Shown here in pieces: positions 25,977-35,337 of a stretch of DNA of 58,786 bases. A program made the translations under genes and the position numbers. Origin of the DNA: JADKIH01 sp031367345 (GTDB lineage Bacteria; Bacteroidota; Bacteroidia; AKYH767-A; 2013-40CM-41-45); contig JANLPR010000011.1 in assembly GCA_031367345.1 (NCBI GenBank), positions 1-58,786 of the forward strand. Reading direction: 5' to 3'. The notes beneath the pieces were generated by a model. The model saw only the letters and a list, made by a program, of their open reading frames with translations, searched no databases and had not been told where the DNA came from. Positions within the stretch are counted from its first letter, which is position 1. Each line of letters opens with the position of its first letter.

Positions 25977-26284
25977 AATATGAAGCGGGATTAGATGAAC
26001 GAACATACAGGATGCGTTTTACTACGAAGCAGTCTAAGCATTAGAGTAATTAATATTTTTCGGTAATTGCTTTTGTTCGCGAGGGAAAAACGTTGCTGAA
26101 AAATTTTAAACAACTTGAATTTTATTTTTTCAATCAACAGCGCTTCAAAGGGAAAGGGATTCAATTCTATGCCCTACAAAAAAGACTATTCACTCTCGGT
26201 AAATCTACTACCATACAATAGCCAAACTTTTGTCCTGAGAGCAGTCGGTTCATTTGCCAAAAATAGTATTCTGATTGTTTTTAA
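25977..26284. other. Intergenic, no gene seen
   Basis: Non-coding stretch between the DUF6090-like gene and promoter site 5. No recognisable repeat or RNA. Confidence 0.35.
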
Positions 26285-26285
26285 T

Positions 26286-26351
26286 GTGTGAATACTGTAA
26301 CTTTTTTCAATCTTCGTGTAAGACATATTATTAAAATAACTAACACTTTTG
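26286..26351 (+). promoter_or_regulatory. AraC-type direct-repeat promoter, site 5
   Basis: First half-site GTGTGAATACTGTAAC (26,286-26,301); second GTGTAAG (26,316-26,322), offset 21 bp. The -7 box CACTTTTG (26,344-26,351) begins 22 nt later. Drives the acidic-protein/HPF operon starting at 26,393. Confidence 0.75.
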
Positions 26352-26392
26352 TAGTGAAATGAAAAACGAATTCAATAATTTAACAATTCTAA

Positions 26393-26932
26393 ATGAGATC
26401 AGAAAACTTGAAAACAAAAGCGGATTGGGAAGAAGCCATCACCAAAATTACAACTGAAATCCACCAATCATTTCCAGAACTGACTAAGTACATAAATGAA
26501 ATGCCGGTTAAAATTTCAGAAAATGATGGAGTAGGTGTAACTATTAAAAACTTGGAAGATTTTTATTATTCCTTATTGAATGTAGTAAATAATTATTCTA
26601 ATACACATACAAACCAGAAAACAATGAAAAACGAAAAGAAGAAAACACCGCCGGAATATCCGCTCTATCCACCTTCTGAAGACATCTATACAGAAGGCAA
26701 AAAAGAAATGGACATTAACCCTGAAGACATCACTAAGACCAAAACTCCTAATGAAGAAGAAGGAACAGTAAACGAAAAGGATTTCGAAGATGATATGTCT
26801 GGCGATGATTTAGATGTTCCCGGATCAGAATTAGATGATCAACAGGAAAAGATTGGAAGTGAAGATGAAGAAAATAATTATTATAGTTTGGGCGGAGATA
26901 ATCATAATGATTTAGACGAAGAAAAGGGATAA
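26393..26932 (+). CDS. Acidic two-module stress protein (possible gene fusion)
   Basis: 179 aa. Residues 1-75 form a compact helical module (ENLKTKADWEEAITKITTEI then HQSFPELTKYINEMPVKIS). Residues 78-179 form a very acidic, disordered-looking module (YPLYPPSEDIY; SGDDLDVPGSELDD; IGSEDEENNYYSLGGDNHND). The second module starts at an internal Met (ATG 26,624, MKNEKKKTPP) and is of a type that also occurs as a separate small Bacteroidota protein, so loss of a stop may have fused two genes. Alternatively both starts are used. Function unknown. It heads an operon with the HPF-like gene under promoter site 5. Confidence 0.75.
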   Translation: MRSENLKTKADWEEAITKITTEIHQSFPELTKYINEMPVKISENDGVGVTIKNLEDFYYSLLNVVNNYSNTHTNQKTMKNEKKKTPPEYPLYPPSEDIYTEGKKEMDINPEDITKTKTPNEEEGTVNEKDFEDDMSGDDLDVPGSELDDQQEKIGSEDEENNYYSLGGDNHNDLDEEKG

Positions 26933-26951
26933 TACTTAAACAAATATACCT

Positions 26952-27266
26952 ATGAAAATTCAATTTAATACTGATAAGACAATTAATGGAGATGGAAGAA
27001 CTCAAGCTTTTTTTACATTTCAAATTACTGAAGAGTTAAAAAAATATCAATCGCATATTACAAGAATAGAAATCCATTTATCAGACGAGAATGGAAAAAA
27101 AGATGGCGTGAATGATAAACGATGTTTGCTGGAAACCAGAATAGAAGACAGACAACCAATTGCTGTTTCGTGTCAAAATAATACGGTTGAGCAAGCTGTA
27201 TCCGGAGCTATTGATAAACTTAAAGCTACTTTGGAAACAATATTTGGTCGCGCTGCAAATCACTAA
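26952..27266 (+). CDS. HPF/RaiA-family ribosome-associated protein
   Basis: 104 aa. It matches the ribosome hibernation factor fold (beta-alpha-beta-beta-beta-alpha): MKIQFNTDKTINGDGRTQAF, helix, ITRIEIHLSDENGKKDGVNDKRCLLETRIE, VSCQNNTVEQAVSGAIDKLKATLETIFGR. Compared with classical HPF the N-terminal strand is adapted and there is no long C-terminal dimerisation domain. Such proteins bind the 30S subunit and silence or protect ribosomes in stress or stationary phase. It is 19 bp after the acidic protein gene and should share regulon promoter site 5. Confidence 0.8.
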   Translation: MKIQFNTDKTINGDGRTQAFFTFQITEELKKYQSHITRIEIHLSDENGKKDGVNDKRCLLETRIEDRQPIAVSCQNNTVEQAVSGAIDKLKATLETIFGRAANH

Positions 27267-27276
27267 AAGTAAGATT

Positions 27277-27416
27277 ATGTCAAAAAATGAAAGGAATCTA
27301 AAAAAGTAGCATCAGTAGCTTCTGAATTTTTGAAAGACTCAAACACTTTTAAGAAAGTGAAAAGTGTTGCAGCATCTTCCTTAACACAAGCACCGGACAA
27401 AAAGACTAATAAATAA
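27277..27416 (+). pseudogene. Small basic protein gene with a one-base frameshift
   Basis: From ATG 27,277 the frame reads MSKNERN and stops. Restoring one A in the GAAAGG run (about 27,288-27,293) gives a continuous 46-aa chain: MSKNEKESKKVASVASEFLK, then DSNTFKKVKSVAASSLTQAP and KKTNK, ending at TAA 27,416. The Ser/Lys-rich pattern KKVAS-AS...KSVA-S-L is typical of tiny Bacteroidota proteins of unknown function. It is probably the third gene of the operon beginning at 26,393. A sequencing indel is also possible. Confidence 0.55.
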
Positions 27417-27483
27417 TTTCTCCGGCAATTCAAAAATAGCGAAGATATATTGAGAGGATAACATTAATAAATACTGAAAAAAA

Positions 27484-27861
27484 ATGGAAGTAAAAAAATA
27501 TTTAGGCATTTGGATGGATCATTTAAATGCACATTTGATAGACCTAAATTTTAAAAAGAACAATCATTCTATAGTTTCAAAATTTACTTTTTATGCAAAA
27601 GAAGAAGGGTTGAATAAAAGTGAAAATATCATGCACAACAAAGAACAGCGGATTTATGCAAGTTATTACAAAGAAATAGCAGATAAGATTTTTAAATATG
27701 ACAACGTACTATTATTTGGCCCGACAAGTGCAAAAGTAGAGTTTTATATTTTTTTGAATAAATATTTACATTTTAAAGATATAAAAATCGGTATTGAGTC
27801 AGCTGACAAGATGAGTGAGAATGAAAAAGATGCTTTTGTGAAAAATTATTTTAATAAGTAG
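27484..27861 (+). CDS. Hypothetical protein, possible translational-machinery (eRF1-like) fold
   Basis: 125 aa, soluble. Conserved stretches are MEVKKYLGIWMDHLNAHLIDL, MHNKEQRIYASYYKEIADKI, YDNVLLFGPTSAKVEFYIFL and a C-terminal KMSENEKDAFVKNYF. The order of a first strand with WMDH, then LLFGP and an ALK-type helix, resembles host-attachment/eRF1-like domains, but this is a weak assignment. A decayed paralogue lies at 18,042-18,441. It follows the HPF-like gene closely and may belong to that operon. Confidence 0.6.
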   Translation: MEVKKYLGIWMDHLNAHLIDLNFKKNNHSIVSKFTFYAKEEGLNKSENIMHNKEQRIYASYYKEIADKIFKYDNVLLFGPTSAKVEFYIFLNKYLHFKDIKIGIESADKMSENEKDAFVKNYFNK

Positions 27862-27923
27862 AGTATAGTTTTAAATATTTATTTGGTAGATAATAGCGCC
27901 CATAAAAAGTAACGAAACTTTAA

Positions 27924-28794
27924 ATGAAAAGTATATCAATCGTTTTATTACTAATTTTTTCTACATCACTTATCTTAGCGCAGAAAAAGAATGCGTTAGA
28001 ATTAGAAGGGGTTAAGCCATTTGTGCTTGGTGAAATTGTAGACATACAATCGAAAACATTAGATGAAAAACGGAGTTTAAATATTTACTTGCCTGAAGGA
28101 TATAATAAGAGCGATACAATAAAATATCCGGTAATCTATTTGTTGGACGGATAAGCAGATGAAGATTTTATTCATATTGTTGGATTGGTTCAGTTTAATA
28201 GCTTCGAATGGATCAATCAAATTCCTAAGTCAATTGTTGTAGGAATTTCAACAGTTGACAGAAGGAGAGATTTTACATTCCTAACTACAATACAAGAAGA
28301 TAAACAGAGATTTCCAACTACAGGTGGATCCGACAAATTTATTTCATTTATTCAAAATGAATTGCAACCATTTATTGACACAAAGTTTAAGACAACTAAG
28401 GATAGAACAATAATAGGACAATCGTTGGGAGATCTCTTCGCAACTGAAATTTTACTAAAGATGCCCATGCTCTTCAATTAATAGATTATAGTTAGCCCAA
28501 GTTTGTGGTGGGACAATGGCTCATTATTAAATCAGAATTCAGGAGTTTTTACCGATAGTTTTAATCAGTCAACAGAAATATATTGGTGTAAGTAAAGAAG
28601 GTTTAGCTCCAACTAAAATGCCGCATGTAATGGAAGTAGAGGCAAATGTATTGGCAGATAAATTATCACAAACAAAAAGCAAAAATGAAAAAGTTTATTT
28701 TGATTATTTGCCTCAAGAAAATCATACTACAATAATGCATCAGGCGGTTTCGAATTCATTTAGGCTTTTATGTCCGAAAGTACCCAAGGAATAA
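27924..28794 (+). pseudogene. Secreted alpha/beta-hydrolase (esterase D/Fes-like), broken
   Basis: A signal peptide (SISIVLLLIFSTSLILAQ) begins a frame that hits TAA at 28,152-28,154 (YPVIYLLDG*ADEDFIHIV). It resumes through FEWINQIPKSIVVGI and the nucleophile region IIGQSLGDLFATE, then meets tandem stops after MLFN at 28,480-28,485. It goes on with IIVSPSLWWDNGSLL and finally shifts frame to KYIGVSKEGLAPTKMPHVME and the catalytic-His region ENHTTIMHQA, ending at 28,794. Read through, it is a full-length hydrolase of about 290 aa. Two nonsense sites and a frameshift make it dead. Confidence 0.85.
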
Positions 28795-29057
28795 TGTTAT
28801 AAATGCATAGTTTAAATTACGAAAAAACCTATTTTAGATAGGGATTGAACAAATTTTTTTATTAAATTTGAAATTCAATTGAATTTTTAGACTTCGATTT
28901 CTTTATTTTGTCATAGTTAGAAGCTATTAACATTAGGTTTTGATGCAATGCTAATTTCGAACTAGATGTGAGGAACAAATAGGGAAAAGATGCGAGTTTA
29001 AAAATGTTGTGTGCCGATAAAAATTCATACTACTAAGAAATCTCAAAAAATAGGTCA

Positions 29058-29495
29058 ATGGAAGATAATAAAAATGAAACCGCAAACACGTCTCCGGCTA
29101 ACATAACAATTCCTAAAGTGACCGGTATTGGAGGCGTTTTCTTTTCAGCCGACAATCTGGAAGAAACAAAGGAGTGGTATAGTAGAAATTTGGGAATTGA
29201 GATCAATGCTTGGGGTTCTTCGAGTTTTGAAACAAGAAATATCGATAAGCCAGATGAAATAATTTCTCTTCAATGGAAGCCATTCAAACGCGGAGACGAT
29301 TATTTTTCTCCATCCAAAAAAGATTTTATGATTAACTATCAAGTTCAAAATCTTGAGGGGTTAATAGACAAATTAAAAGAAAATGGAGTTACAATACTTG
29401 ATAGCATTGCAACATACGACTATGGAAAGTTCGTACATATTATGGATTCAGAAGGTAATAAAATTGAACTCTGGGAGCCAAGTGGCGAGAAATAG
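29058..29495 (+). CDS. VOC (glyoxalase/bleomycin-resistance) family protein, copy 1
   Basis: 145 aa with no signal. A single VOC domain: VTGIGGVFFSADNLEETKEWYSRNLGI, then a strand with ISLQWKPFKRG, then DFMINYQVQNLEGLIDKLKENGVTILDSIATYDYGKFVHIMDSEGNKIELWEP. The IELWE glutamate is the usual metal ligand. The substrate cannot be told from sequence. It is a tandem paralogue of the gene at 29,579, which differs by an N-terminal membrane anchor. Confidence 0.88.
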   Translation: MEDNKNETANTSPANITIPKVTGIGGVFFSADNLEETKEWYSRNLGIEINAWGSSSFETRNIDKPDEIISLQWKPFKRGDDYFSPSKKDFMINYQVQNLEGLIDKLKENGVTILDSIATYDYGKFVHIMDSEGNKIELWEPSGEK

Positions 29496-29578
29496 AAAAA
29501 GATGGATATTACCTTAGTCCAACAAAAATAATAGGGATGAAAGAATTAAAAAGGATTTTACAAAGTAAATGTTGAGCG

Positions 29579-30106
29579 ATGAAAAAAAGAACTTTAATAA
29601 TTATTGGCTTAGCGACATCGTTTTGTTTTGGTTTCGCAGTGAAGACAGTTATATCGGATCAATCTAGCGATGAAAATAAATTGAAAAGGGTAACGAGTAT
29701 TGGAGGAATCTTTTTCAAATGTAAAGACCCTAAAAAAATAAGAGAATGGTATCAAGAGCATCTTGGTTTAAATACAAATCAATATGGTGCAGTATTTGAA
29801 TGGCGACAAGGAGCAGATTCTTCAAAAAAAGGTTTTTCGCAATGGAGTCCATTTTCAGAAAAGACAAAATATTTTGAACCGTCTACCAAAGATTTTATGA
29901 TCAACTACCGTGTTGATAATTTGATAGCTCTTGTAGAAGAATTAAAGAAGGAGGGAGTTACAATCACCGATACAATGGAAACGTATGATTATGGAAAGTT
30001 TATTCACATTATGGATATTGAAGGAAACAAGATAGAGTTGTGGGAAGCAAATGATATTGAATATGAAAAGTTAGGAAATCAAATGGGAAGCAAAACCACT
30101 AAATAG
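29579..30106 (+). CDS. VOC family protein, copy 2, with signal/anchor segment
   Basis: 175 aa. An N-terminal hydrophobic segment (LIIIGLATSFCFGFAVKTV) targets it to the membrane or periplasm, unlike its neighbour. The VOC domain follows the same order: RVTSIGGIFFKCKDPKKIREWYQEHLGL, FSQWSPFSEKTKYFEPS, DFMINYRVDNLIALVEELKKEG, YDYGKFIHIMDIEGNKIELWEA. About 84 bp separate it from copy 1. The pair suggests duplication with one product sent across the membrane. Confidence 0.87.
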   Translation: MKKRTLIIIGLATSFCFGFAVKTVISDQSSDENKLKRVTSIGGIFFKCKDPKKIREWYQEHLGLNTNQYGAVFEWRQGADSSKKGFSQWSPFSEKTKYFEPSTKDFMINYRVDNLIALVEELKKEGVTITDTMETYDYGKFIHIMDIEGNKIELWEANDIEYEKLGNQMGSKTTK

Positions 30107-30249
30107 CAAATGGAAGAGTTGAAATATTTTAATATTAAATAGCGTATAAGTCTCACTTGAGAAAAGTGTTATTCAATGTGAGTATTAAAATTATAGATAG
30201 AGGAGGAAGATTAATCGTTTGAAACAAGCTAGAAGATAATCTTAAAGTC

Positions 30250-30618
30250 ATGGGAAATACTGGCAATCACGATGAACGCATTGCAAAATTAACATTTGCC
30301 TCAGTGTATCCTCTTTATCTCGCCAAAGTGGAACGGAAAAACAGAACAAAAAAAGAATTAGATCGAATTATTGAATGGCTTACAGGTTATGATGAAATTA
30401 AACAGCAAAAGCTTATTGAGCAAAAAGTAACATTTGATAAATTCTTTCAGCGAGCTAAATTGAACCCTAATGCAAAATTTATTACGTGTGTAATCTGTGG
30501 TTATCGCGTAGAAGAAATAAAGAATGAACTAACGCAACAAGTAAGGTATTTAGATAAGTTAGTAGATGAACTAGCGAAAGGACATAAAATGGAATTTTTT
30601 TTACGCGAAGATAAATGA
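30250..30618 (+). CDS. DUF2200 family protein
   Basis: 122 aa, soluble. Family hallmarks are RIAKLTFASVYPLYLAKVERKNRTKKELDRIIEWLTGYD, then VTFDKFFQRAKLNPNAKFITCVICGYRVEEI, and a C-terminal RYLDKLVDELAKGHKMEFFLR. The whole family domain is present at normal length. Function is unknown. It appears monocistronic. Confidence 0.88.
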   Translation: MGNTGNHDERIAKLTFASVYPLYLAKVERKNRTKKELDRIIEWLTGYDEIKQQKLIEQKVTFDKFFQRAKLNPNAKFITCVICGYRVEEIKNELTQQVRYLDKLVDELAKGHKMEFFLREDK

Positions 30619-30919
30619 AAAGTTCAACAGCCGGATAATTGTTTCGGTGAAAAAACTGTTATAGGTTTTTTAAATAATAATCAGAATTCGAACATTCTAA
30701 GAAAGTAAAAGCGGTATAAGTAAACTAAAAATTTGGATGCCCGATATTATTTTTAAAAATATGGCGAAAAATGTTTTTGGTCATGTTTCATTTGTTGAAC
30801 TTTAGATGGGTGAAAACATAGAGCTTAGTTGACAACATACGTTAACTAGTTTTTTTATTTCAATTTCATATATACTATTGAATAACCCACCTGCTGCTAA
30901 ACTAACTTATGAAAGCGAA
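30619..30919. other. Intergenic between convergent genes
   Basis: About 300 bp between the plus-strand DUF2200 gene and the 3' end of the minus-strand hybrid kinase. An AAAAAACTGTTATAGGTTTTTT inverted repeat (about 30,643-30,664) could act as a terminator. Confidence 0.35.
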
Positions 30920-33900
30920 TCATTTTTTTTTAGATGAACCGTTCCTATTAATTTTTAAGGCTTCGTTAATTTTTTCGAATAACAATTCTTCATTAATGGG
31001 TTTTGATATATAATCATTCATGCCTGCTTCAAGGCATTTCTGGTTGTCAATAGTGGTAACATCGGCAGTAAGAGCAATTATCGGAACATTAGAATTTAAT
31101 TTCTCTCGAATATATTTGGTAGTTTCAAATCCTCCCATTTCGGGCATTTGCAAATCCATCAAGATAAGATCATATTCATTTTTCTTCATCAAGTCAAGTG
31201 CAATTTTTCCGTTGCCTGCAATGTCAAAATCAAAACCAAAATCTTTTAGAATTATTTTTATAAGGAGCTGGTTAAGCGGCATATCTTCTACGATTAGCAC
31301 ATTTATTTTTTTTGTTTTGTCTACAATTTGTGCTTTGTTTTTAATATGACCTTGTCCGTTTTTTTTCTGAAGTTTGAGATTAGAATTTGCTTTTCCAAAA
31401 GGAAGAGTGAAGGCAAAAGTGGAACCGTTGTTTATTTTACTTTTAACACTAATTGTTCCACCCTGCGATTCTACTAGTTGTTTAACTATTGCAAGTCCTA
31501 AACCGGAGCCTCCAAAAGAGCGCGAGGTTTCCTGCGACGCTTGTTCAAAGCTATTGAAAATATATGCAAGTTTTTCTTTTGCTATACCAATGCCTGTATC
31601 AATAAGTGAAAATTTCAAAGTTATGTTTTCTAGATTTTCACTCATTTTACTTATAAGCAATGTTATTTTACCTTTTTTCGTAAATTTAACTGCATTGCTT
31701 AATAAATTTAAAATTATCTGGCGTAACCTCAAAGAATCGCCAATTAAAAATTTTGGTATCGCGCCATCATATTCTGTAAATAACTTGATATTCAGTTCAG
31801 ATGTTTTTGGTTCAAATAATTGCACCATTGATGAAACAGAATCAACTAGGTTGAATGGTGTTTTTTCAAAGATCATTTTGCCTGCATTTACTTTTGCTAA
31901 GTCAAGGATATCATTAATTAAAACAATAAGAGCATCACCGGAAACTTTAATAGCGTTAATATATTCACGCTGATGTTCATCTAGTTCTGTTTTTAGCACT
32001 ACATGAGTAAATCCGATAATGGCATTCATTGGTGTACGTATCTCATGACTCATGTTACTCAAAAATTGTTGCTTTGCTTTTACAGCATCTTCAGCAATCT
32101 GTGTTTTTGCTATTGCTTTGTTATTAGCTAAATTCAATTCAACATTACTCTCTTCAATTATCTTGAATGCTTTCTTCTTTTCCGCCATCTGTACTTCCAG
32201 CAACTTGTTTTCTTTTCGCTGCACTTCTGTTGCAAGTCGTTTTATTTCGGTTATGTCAGAAATAGTGAGCACAATTAATTCTTCGTCTTCATTATTCCGA
32301 ATTATTTTTTTTGCATTCAGTAACATAGTTTTCTCACCTAATATCGGGAAGATGTTTACTAATTCGAAATCATGAATAGAGTTATCGTCCGGAATAATAA
32401 CTTCAAGAAGTTCGTGGAGTCTTGGTATATTCCATTGCTGGTTTCCTAGCTTGTATACTGAAATACCGATACTATCTTCTTCTGTTACTTGAAATAATTT
32501 ACAAAATACTTTATTCACAGATTTGATGCGCATGTTTTTATCTAGCACAAGCATAGGTTCATGAAGCGTAGAGAGAATGCTTTCATAGTATGTATATAGC
32601 TCTTCTACTTGTAGTATGCGCGACTGTAATTCATGGTTTGTAGTTATTAATTCTTCATTGGTCGATTCAATTTCCTCTTTTGATGTTTCCAGTTCTTCAT
32701 TAAGACTTTGCAACTCTTCGTTACTTGAAACAATTTCTTCATTTGCACTCTGCAATTCTTCATTAGCAGCTTCCTGGTCCTGAGTAATTGATGCCATATC
32801 AAATCTGGATGCGGTAATTTCCTCCTCTAGTTTTTTTATTCTACGATCTTTTGCAAGATTGTTTGATACGCCATTTATCTCAACTTTTTCTGATGTTTCT
32901 GGTAGTGGTTCTCCTGTAAAAACAATAACCAGTAGATCATCTTCACCATCAATTTTAAGAGGGTTTACTTCGAGATTGATTAATCGTAAAGCAGTCCCGT
33001 GCATTTCACGATTCATTTCAATACCTGTTTTTCGTACGCTCTGTTTTGTTTTTATCGCATGGTGAATTGCATTCCGTAATTCAAATGTAATTTCAGGGTG
33101 AACCATTTTGAGAATATTCAAACTAGCCTTACCCGATGAGTTATGCAGGTAAAGTGACGTTGCTCCTCTGAACTGTAAGATTTCTAAGTCGTGATTAATC
33201 ACTACACTTGCCGGAACATACTGTGTGAGTAAATACGAATCAAATGCACTGCCCAGATTACCGTTCAAAGAATATTGTTTTTTCTGTGTAGCGTTTTCGT
33301 GACTATGTTTATTGGTAACAGCTTTTTGTATAACTCTTGGTGTTATATCCGAAAGAGTATTTTTTCCGGTATTTTTTTTCCTGATAAATATTTTTATTTT
33401 TTTATCTGAACCAGAAGTAAATAATTGCAATGAACTACCAATGGTTTCTGATTTTCCCAACATTAAATAGCCGTTTTCATTCAATGCATAGTGAAAAGTA
33501 GCAATAGCTCTTTTCTGTGCAGGTGTATCTAAGTAAATAAGAAGATTACGACAACTTATGAAGTCCATTCTTGAAAAGGGTGGATCACTTAATAGATTAT
33601 GTTGTGCAAAAATACAGACATCACGAAGCGTTTTTGATATACGATAATTATCTTTCGAACGGGAAAAAAAACGATTAAGTCTTTTAGGCGTTATGTTTTT
33701 AAGTTGTTGTTTGCTGTATTCTCCATTTCGTGCTTCATTAATTGCCTGAGCACTCAAATCAGATGCAAAAATCTGGAAAGGAACATTGAACGATTTATTG
33801 TCCTGCAATTCGAAAAGTAACATAGCAATAGAATACACCTCTTCACCGGTAGCGCAGCCTGGTATCCAAATACGTAACGTTTCTCCTTGCGTAATTTTCA

Positions 33901-34879
33901 TCAATAACTTAGGAAGAATTGATTTTTTTAAAATTACAAAAGCTTCAGGGTCTCTGAAAAAATCGGTAACATTAATGAGAAGATCTTGGTAAAGCTGACT
34001 CAACTCCTCGTTTTTTTGTTCGAGTAGTTTTCGGTATTCTTTTAACGTATTAATTTTATTAATAATCATTCTGCGATTTATACGCCTTTTGATCGTATTC
34101 ATTTTATACATACTGAAATCAACTTGCATCATTTTGTAAACAAGTTGAATTATTGATTTCAAATCCGGGTTATTATTGTCAATATCGTCCTCCGGTGTGC
34201 TTTTGATTTCTTTGCGATTGAGAAATGGATGTTTGCTTATCCAGTTTAATTTTTTGGCAATTTCTACGGGAGACAAAACAAAATCAACAATACCTTCTGC
34301 TATTGCTGAATTAGGCATGCTAGTGAATTTTGCAGACTCATTCTGAGCAAATGTAACACCTCCTGCTTTTTTTATTTCCCTTAATCCTTTTGTGCCATCG
34401 TTTGCACTGCCCGACAACACAATCCCAATTACATTTTCTTTGTGTGTTTCAGCTAAAGAAGTAAACAATACGTCAATTGACATACTGTTAGATTTACCAT
34501 TTATTCTAGGAATTAATTTTATATGTCCATCCGTAACTTCAATACCTTTATTGTAAGGTATGATGTAAACATTGTTGGGTTTAATCTTGACCATGTTTCC
34601 AACATCTTGTACTTTCATTTTAGTGGTCTTTGAAAGTAAATCAGTAAGTATGCTTTTATGATCAGGGCTCAGGTGCTGCACATAAATAAAAGCCATGCCG
34701 GTTTCAGGCGAAAGATTTTTCAACAACTGAGTTATGGCTTCTAATCCTCCGGCCGACGCTCCAATGGCCACAACTGTAAAGGAATTCCAATCAGTCTTCG
34801 ATTGGGAAGCAGGAAGGGATTTAGATCTTTTTTTGACAGAAACAGATGCTTTTTTCTTTGGAGTGTGCAATGTTTTCAT
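30920..34879 (-). CDS. CheB-CheR-PAS hybrid histidine kinase with receiver domain
   Basis: About 1,319 aa. In order: CheB methylesterase domain (catalytic Ser in AIGASAGGLEAI, His in YVQHLSPDH, LSGSANDGTKGLREI); CheR methyltransferase (GCATGEEVYSIAML, FISCRNLLIYL); a long coiled coil (EELQSANEEIVSSNEELQSL); a PAS domain (LDKNMRIKSVNKVFCKLF); HisKA (FLSNMSHEIRTPMNAIIGF); HATPase (LIDTGIGIA, GGSGLGLAIVKQLVES); and a C-terminal receiver with phospho-Asp in LILMDLQMPEMGG. I use ATG at 34,879 rather than 34,918, because a TAnnTTTG box (TATTTTTG, minus strand) lies between them. It is a one-protein chemosensory-style signalling hub lacking a membrane segment. Target unknown. Confidence 0.92.
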   Translation of the reverse strand: MKTLHTPKKKASVSVKKRSKSLPASQSKTDWNSFTVVAIGASAGGLEAITQLLKNLSPETGMAFIYVQHLSPDHKSILTDLLSKTTKMKVQDVGNMVKIKPNNVYIIPYNKGIEVTDGHIKLIPRINGKSNSMSIDVLFTSLAETHKENVIGIVLSGSANDGTKGLREIKKAGGVTFAQNESAKFTSMPNSAIAEGIVDFVLSPVEIAKKLNWISKHPFLNRKEIKSTPEDDIDNNNPDLKSIIQLVYKMMQVDFSMYKMNTIKRRINRRMIINKINTLKEYRKLLEQKNEELSQLYQDLLINVTDFFRDPEAFVILKKSILPKLLMKITQGETLRIWIPGCATGEEVYSIAMLLFELQDNKSFNVPFQIFASDLSAQAINEARNGEYSKQQLKNITPKRLNRFFSRSKDNYRISKTLRDVCIFAQHNLLSDPPFSRMDFISCRNLLIYLDTPAQKRAIATFHYALNENGYLMLGKSETIGSSLQLFTSGSDKKIKIFIRKKNTGKNTLSDITPRVIQKAVTNKHSHENATQKKQYSLNGNLGSAFDSYLLTQYVPASVVINHDLEILQFRGATSLYLHNSSGKASLNILKMVHPEITFELRNAIHHAIKTKQSVRKTGIEMNREMHGTALRLINLEVNPLKIDGEDDLLVIVFTGEPLPETSEKVEINGVSNNLAKDRRIKKLEEEITASRFDMASITQDQEAANEELQSANEEIVSSNEELQSLNEELETSKEEIESTNEELITTNHELQSRILQVEELYTYYESILSTLHEPMLVLDKNMRIKSVNKVFCKLFQVTEEDSIGISVYKLGNQQWNIPRLHELLEVIIPDDNSIHDFELVNIFPILGEKTMLLNAKKIIRNNEDEELIVLTISDITEIKRLATEVQRKENKLLEVQMAEKKKAFKIIEESNVELNLANNKAIAKTQIAEDAVKAKQQFLSNMSHEIRTPMNAIIGFTHVVLKTELDEHQREYINAIKVSGDALIVLINDILDLAKVNAGKMIFEKTPFNLVDSVSSMVQLFEPKTSELNIKLFTEYDGAIPKFLIGDSLRLRQIILNLLSNAVKFTKKGKITLLISKMSENLENITLKFSLIDTGIGIAKEKLAYIFNSFEQASQETSRSFGGSGLGLAIVKQLVESQGGTISVKSKINNGSTFAFTLPFGKANSNLKLQKKNGQGHIKNKAQIVDKTKKINVLIVEDMPLNQLLIKIILKDFGFDFDIAGNGKIALDLMKKNEYDLILMDLQMPEMGGFETTKYIREKLNSNVPIIALTADVTTIDNQKCLEAGMNDYISKPINEELLFEKINEALKINRNGSSKKK

Positions 34880-35233
34880 TTTAACGGACTTTAATTTCAA
34901 AAATATAGCAACGAACACCCTTTCATAGCATGCGATTAGTATTATACAAGGTAGGCTTAAAATTCACAAGAAACTATTATTCAAAATATTATTAATTATA
35001 CCACCCAAAGCAGAATTTGTATAGGGAAATTCGGTCTGTTTTCAAAAAAAATAACGCCAACTTAAATCCATTTTCCTATATGATTCAAAAGCAAGGTTAC
35101 ACCTATGTGAAATGTACTATTCCTTAAATTACTAAGTAAATCTTTTCAAAAATGTAAACACGAACGAAGGAATAAATTTCGAATTAATCACTTTATTCAA
35201 CAATTTTATTGAATTGGATTCAAAAGATGAAAT
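34880..35233. other. Divergent intergenic region
   Basis: It lies between the minus-strand kinase and promoter site 6. It contains the kinase's probable -7 box on the minus strand (about 34,900-34,907). No gene or repeat is seen in the rest. Confidence 0.4.
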
Positions 35234-35319
35234 GTGTGAATCATATAACAGATTTATGAAATCGTGTAATCCTTTTCATTTTATATATACTGACATTTAC
35301 AATGTAATAATTCAGTTAC
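35234..35319 (+). promoter_or_regulatory. AraC-type direct-repeat promoter, site 6
   Basis: First half-site GTGTGAATCATATAAC (35,234-35,249); second GTGTAAT (35,264-35,270), offset 21 bp. The -7 box GACATTTA (35,292-35,299) begins 22 nt later. Inverted repeat GTAATAATTCAGTTAC is at 35,304-35,319. Drives the gene at 35,338. Confidence 0.75.
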
Positions 35320-35337
35320 AATTTAATATAAAGTAAA

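Noticed and set aside
34880..34918. Earlier ATG for the CheB-CheR kinase
   Set aside because: A Bacteroidota -7 box lies between this ATG and the next one; the added 13 residues are atypical.
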